This document shows positions 12,673 through 12,964 of a DNA stretch of 12,964 nucleotides, in pieces. Under the pieces are notes generated by a model, which made no database searches, had not been told where the DNA came from, and worked only from the letters and a program-made list of their open reading frames with translations. Position numbers and translations under genes: made by a program. Position 1 is the stretch's first letter. The number at the start of each line of letters is the position of its first letter. Origin of the DNA: Pseudomonadota bacterium (GTDB taxonomy: Bacteria > Pseudomonadota > Alphaproteobacteria > Kiloniellales > J153); NCBI GenBank assembly GCA_022572105.1, contig JACZWN010000005.1, positions 20,284 to 33,247 on the forward strand, in the 5' to 3' direction.

Positions 12673-12964
12673 GATCGAGCGGAGGAACTCCCCGGTCCCG
12701 ACGAGCTCGTGCCAGCGGGCGAGCACCTCGCCCCGCAGCAGGGAGCCGTCCTGCACCCCCTGGGAGACCGACTCCAGGGCGTCCCGGTATGCCTCGCGCG
12801 GCCCCTGCTCGAGGTACCGCCAGGCGCCGACCTGGTCGCGTCCTGCGCCCGCGAGCGCGTCCGCCCGGGTGCTCAGCGAGCCCAGGGTGCCGGTGAGCGT
12901 GCGCCGGATGACGACCGAGCGAGCGCGGGCGTCGACCGCGAGGGAGTGCAGCCAGCCGCGCAGC
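12652..12964 (-). CDS. Fragment of a third protein, possibly an actinobacterial GTPase
   Basis: An open frame of about 100 residues enters from the right edge and continues in frame into the cyclase piece. It is helix-rich, charged and without membrane segments. The stretch LLRGEVLARWHELVGTGEFL (about 12738-12679) resembles the stalk region of dynamin-like or YfjP-like GTPases of actinobacteria; I hold this at moderate to low confidence from memory. No P-loop is in the visible part. It has no stop or start of its own here, and the switch to cyclase sequence falls between 12672 and 12652. Confidence 0.4.

Noticed and set aside
11287..12756. A genuine cyclase-aldehyde dehydrogenase fusion enzyme
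   Set aside because: The cyclase domain stops halfway through its active site, and the frame is open beyond the GTG at 12756 into a third family; a join at shared sequence explains it better.

Overview
The window is very GC-rich DNA, densely packed with genes. Its gene content and protein signatures fit an alphaproteobacterium of the Rhodospirillales type: the nadK variant, the GcvA-type LysR regulator, the small DUF1127 protein, a PutA of alphaproteobacterial type, and a secreted protein next to moaA. This placement comes from family knowledge, not from a database search.

The left part (1-5750) looks like a molybdenum-cofactor / formate-dehydrogenase support region. From the left there is the start of an excisionase-type helix-turn-helix regulator (minus, cut by the window edge), then an agmatinase-family ureohydrolase (minus). 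A divergent control region follows, then a large four-cluster 4Fe-4S protein with a CxxC pair near its C-terminus (plus), an SH3-NlpC/P60 peptidase (plus), and moaA (plus), which makes the first molybdopterin intermediate. A clean palindrome, ATTGGT-CAT-ACCAAT, just before the 4Fe-4S gene matches the operator class of FadR-subfamily GntR regulators.

The middle (5780-7730) holds a secreted protein of a family often labelled 'MobA' without catalytic support (minus), NAD kinase (plus), and a small DUF1127 protein (minus) with a good promoter and a good intrinsic terminator. Next are a GcvA-type LysR regulator (plus), a P-loop ParA-like ATPase fused to a C-terminal PilZ (c-di-GMP) domain (plus), a tRNA-Leu(UAA) with encoded CCA (minus), and a short-chain dehydrogenase (plus).

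The right end (11287-12964, minus) starts as the aldehyde-dehydrogenase half of PutA. Its reading frame then runs without a stop into a piece of a class III adenylate cyclase, and then into a piece of a third protein, probably an actinobacterial GTPase. Both switches fall at short stretches that the joined families could share. This is more likely a chimeric contig end than a real fusion gene, so sequence right of about 12516 should not be trusted as part of this genome.

A second theme is short tandem duplications, with periods of 12, 13 and 15 bp, in gene-control regions, across two stop codons and inside one signal peptide.
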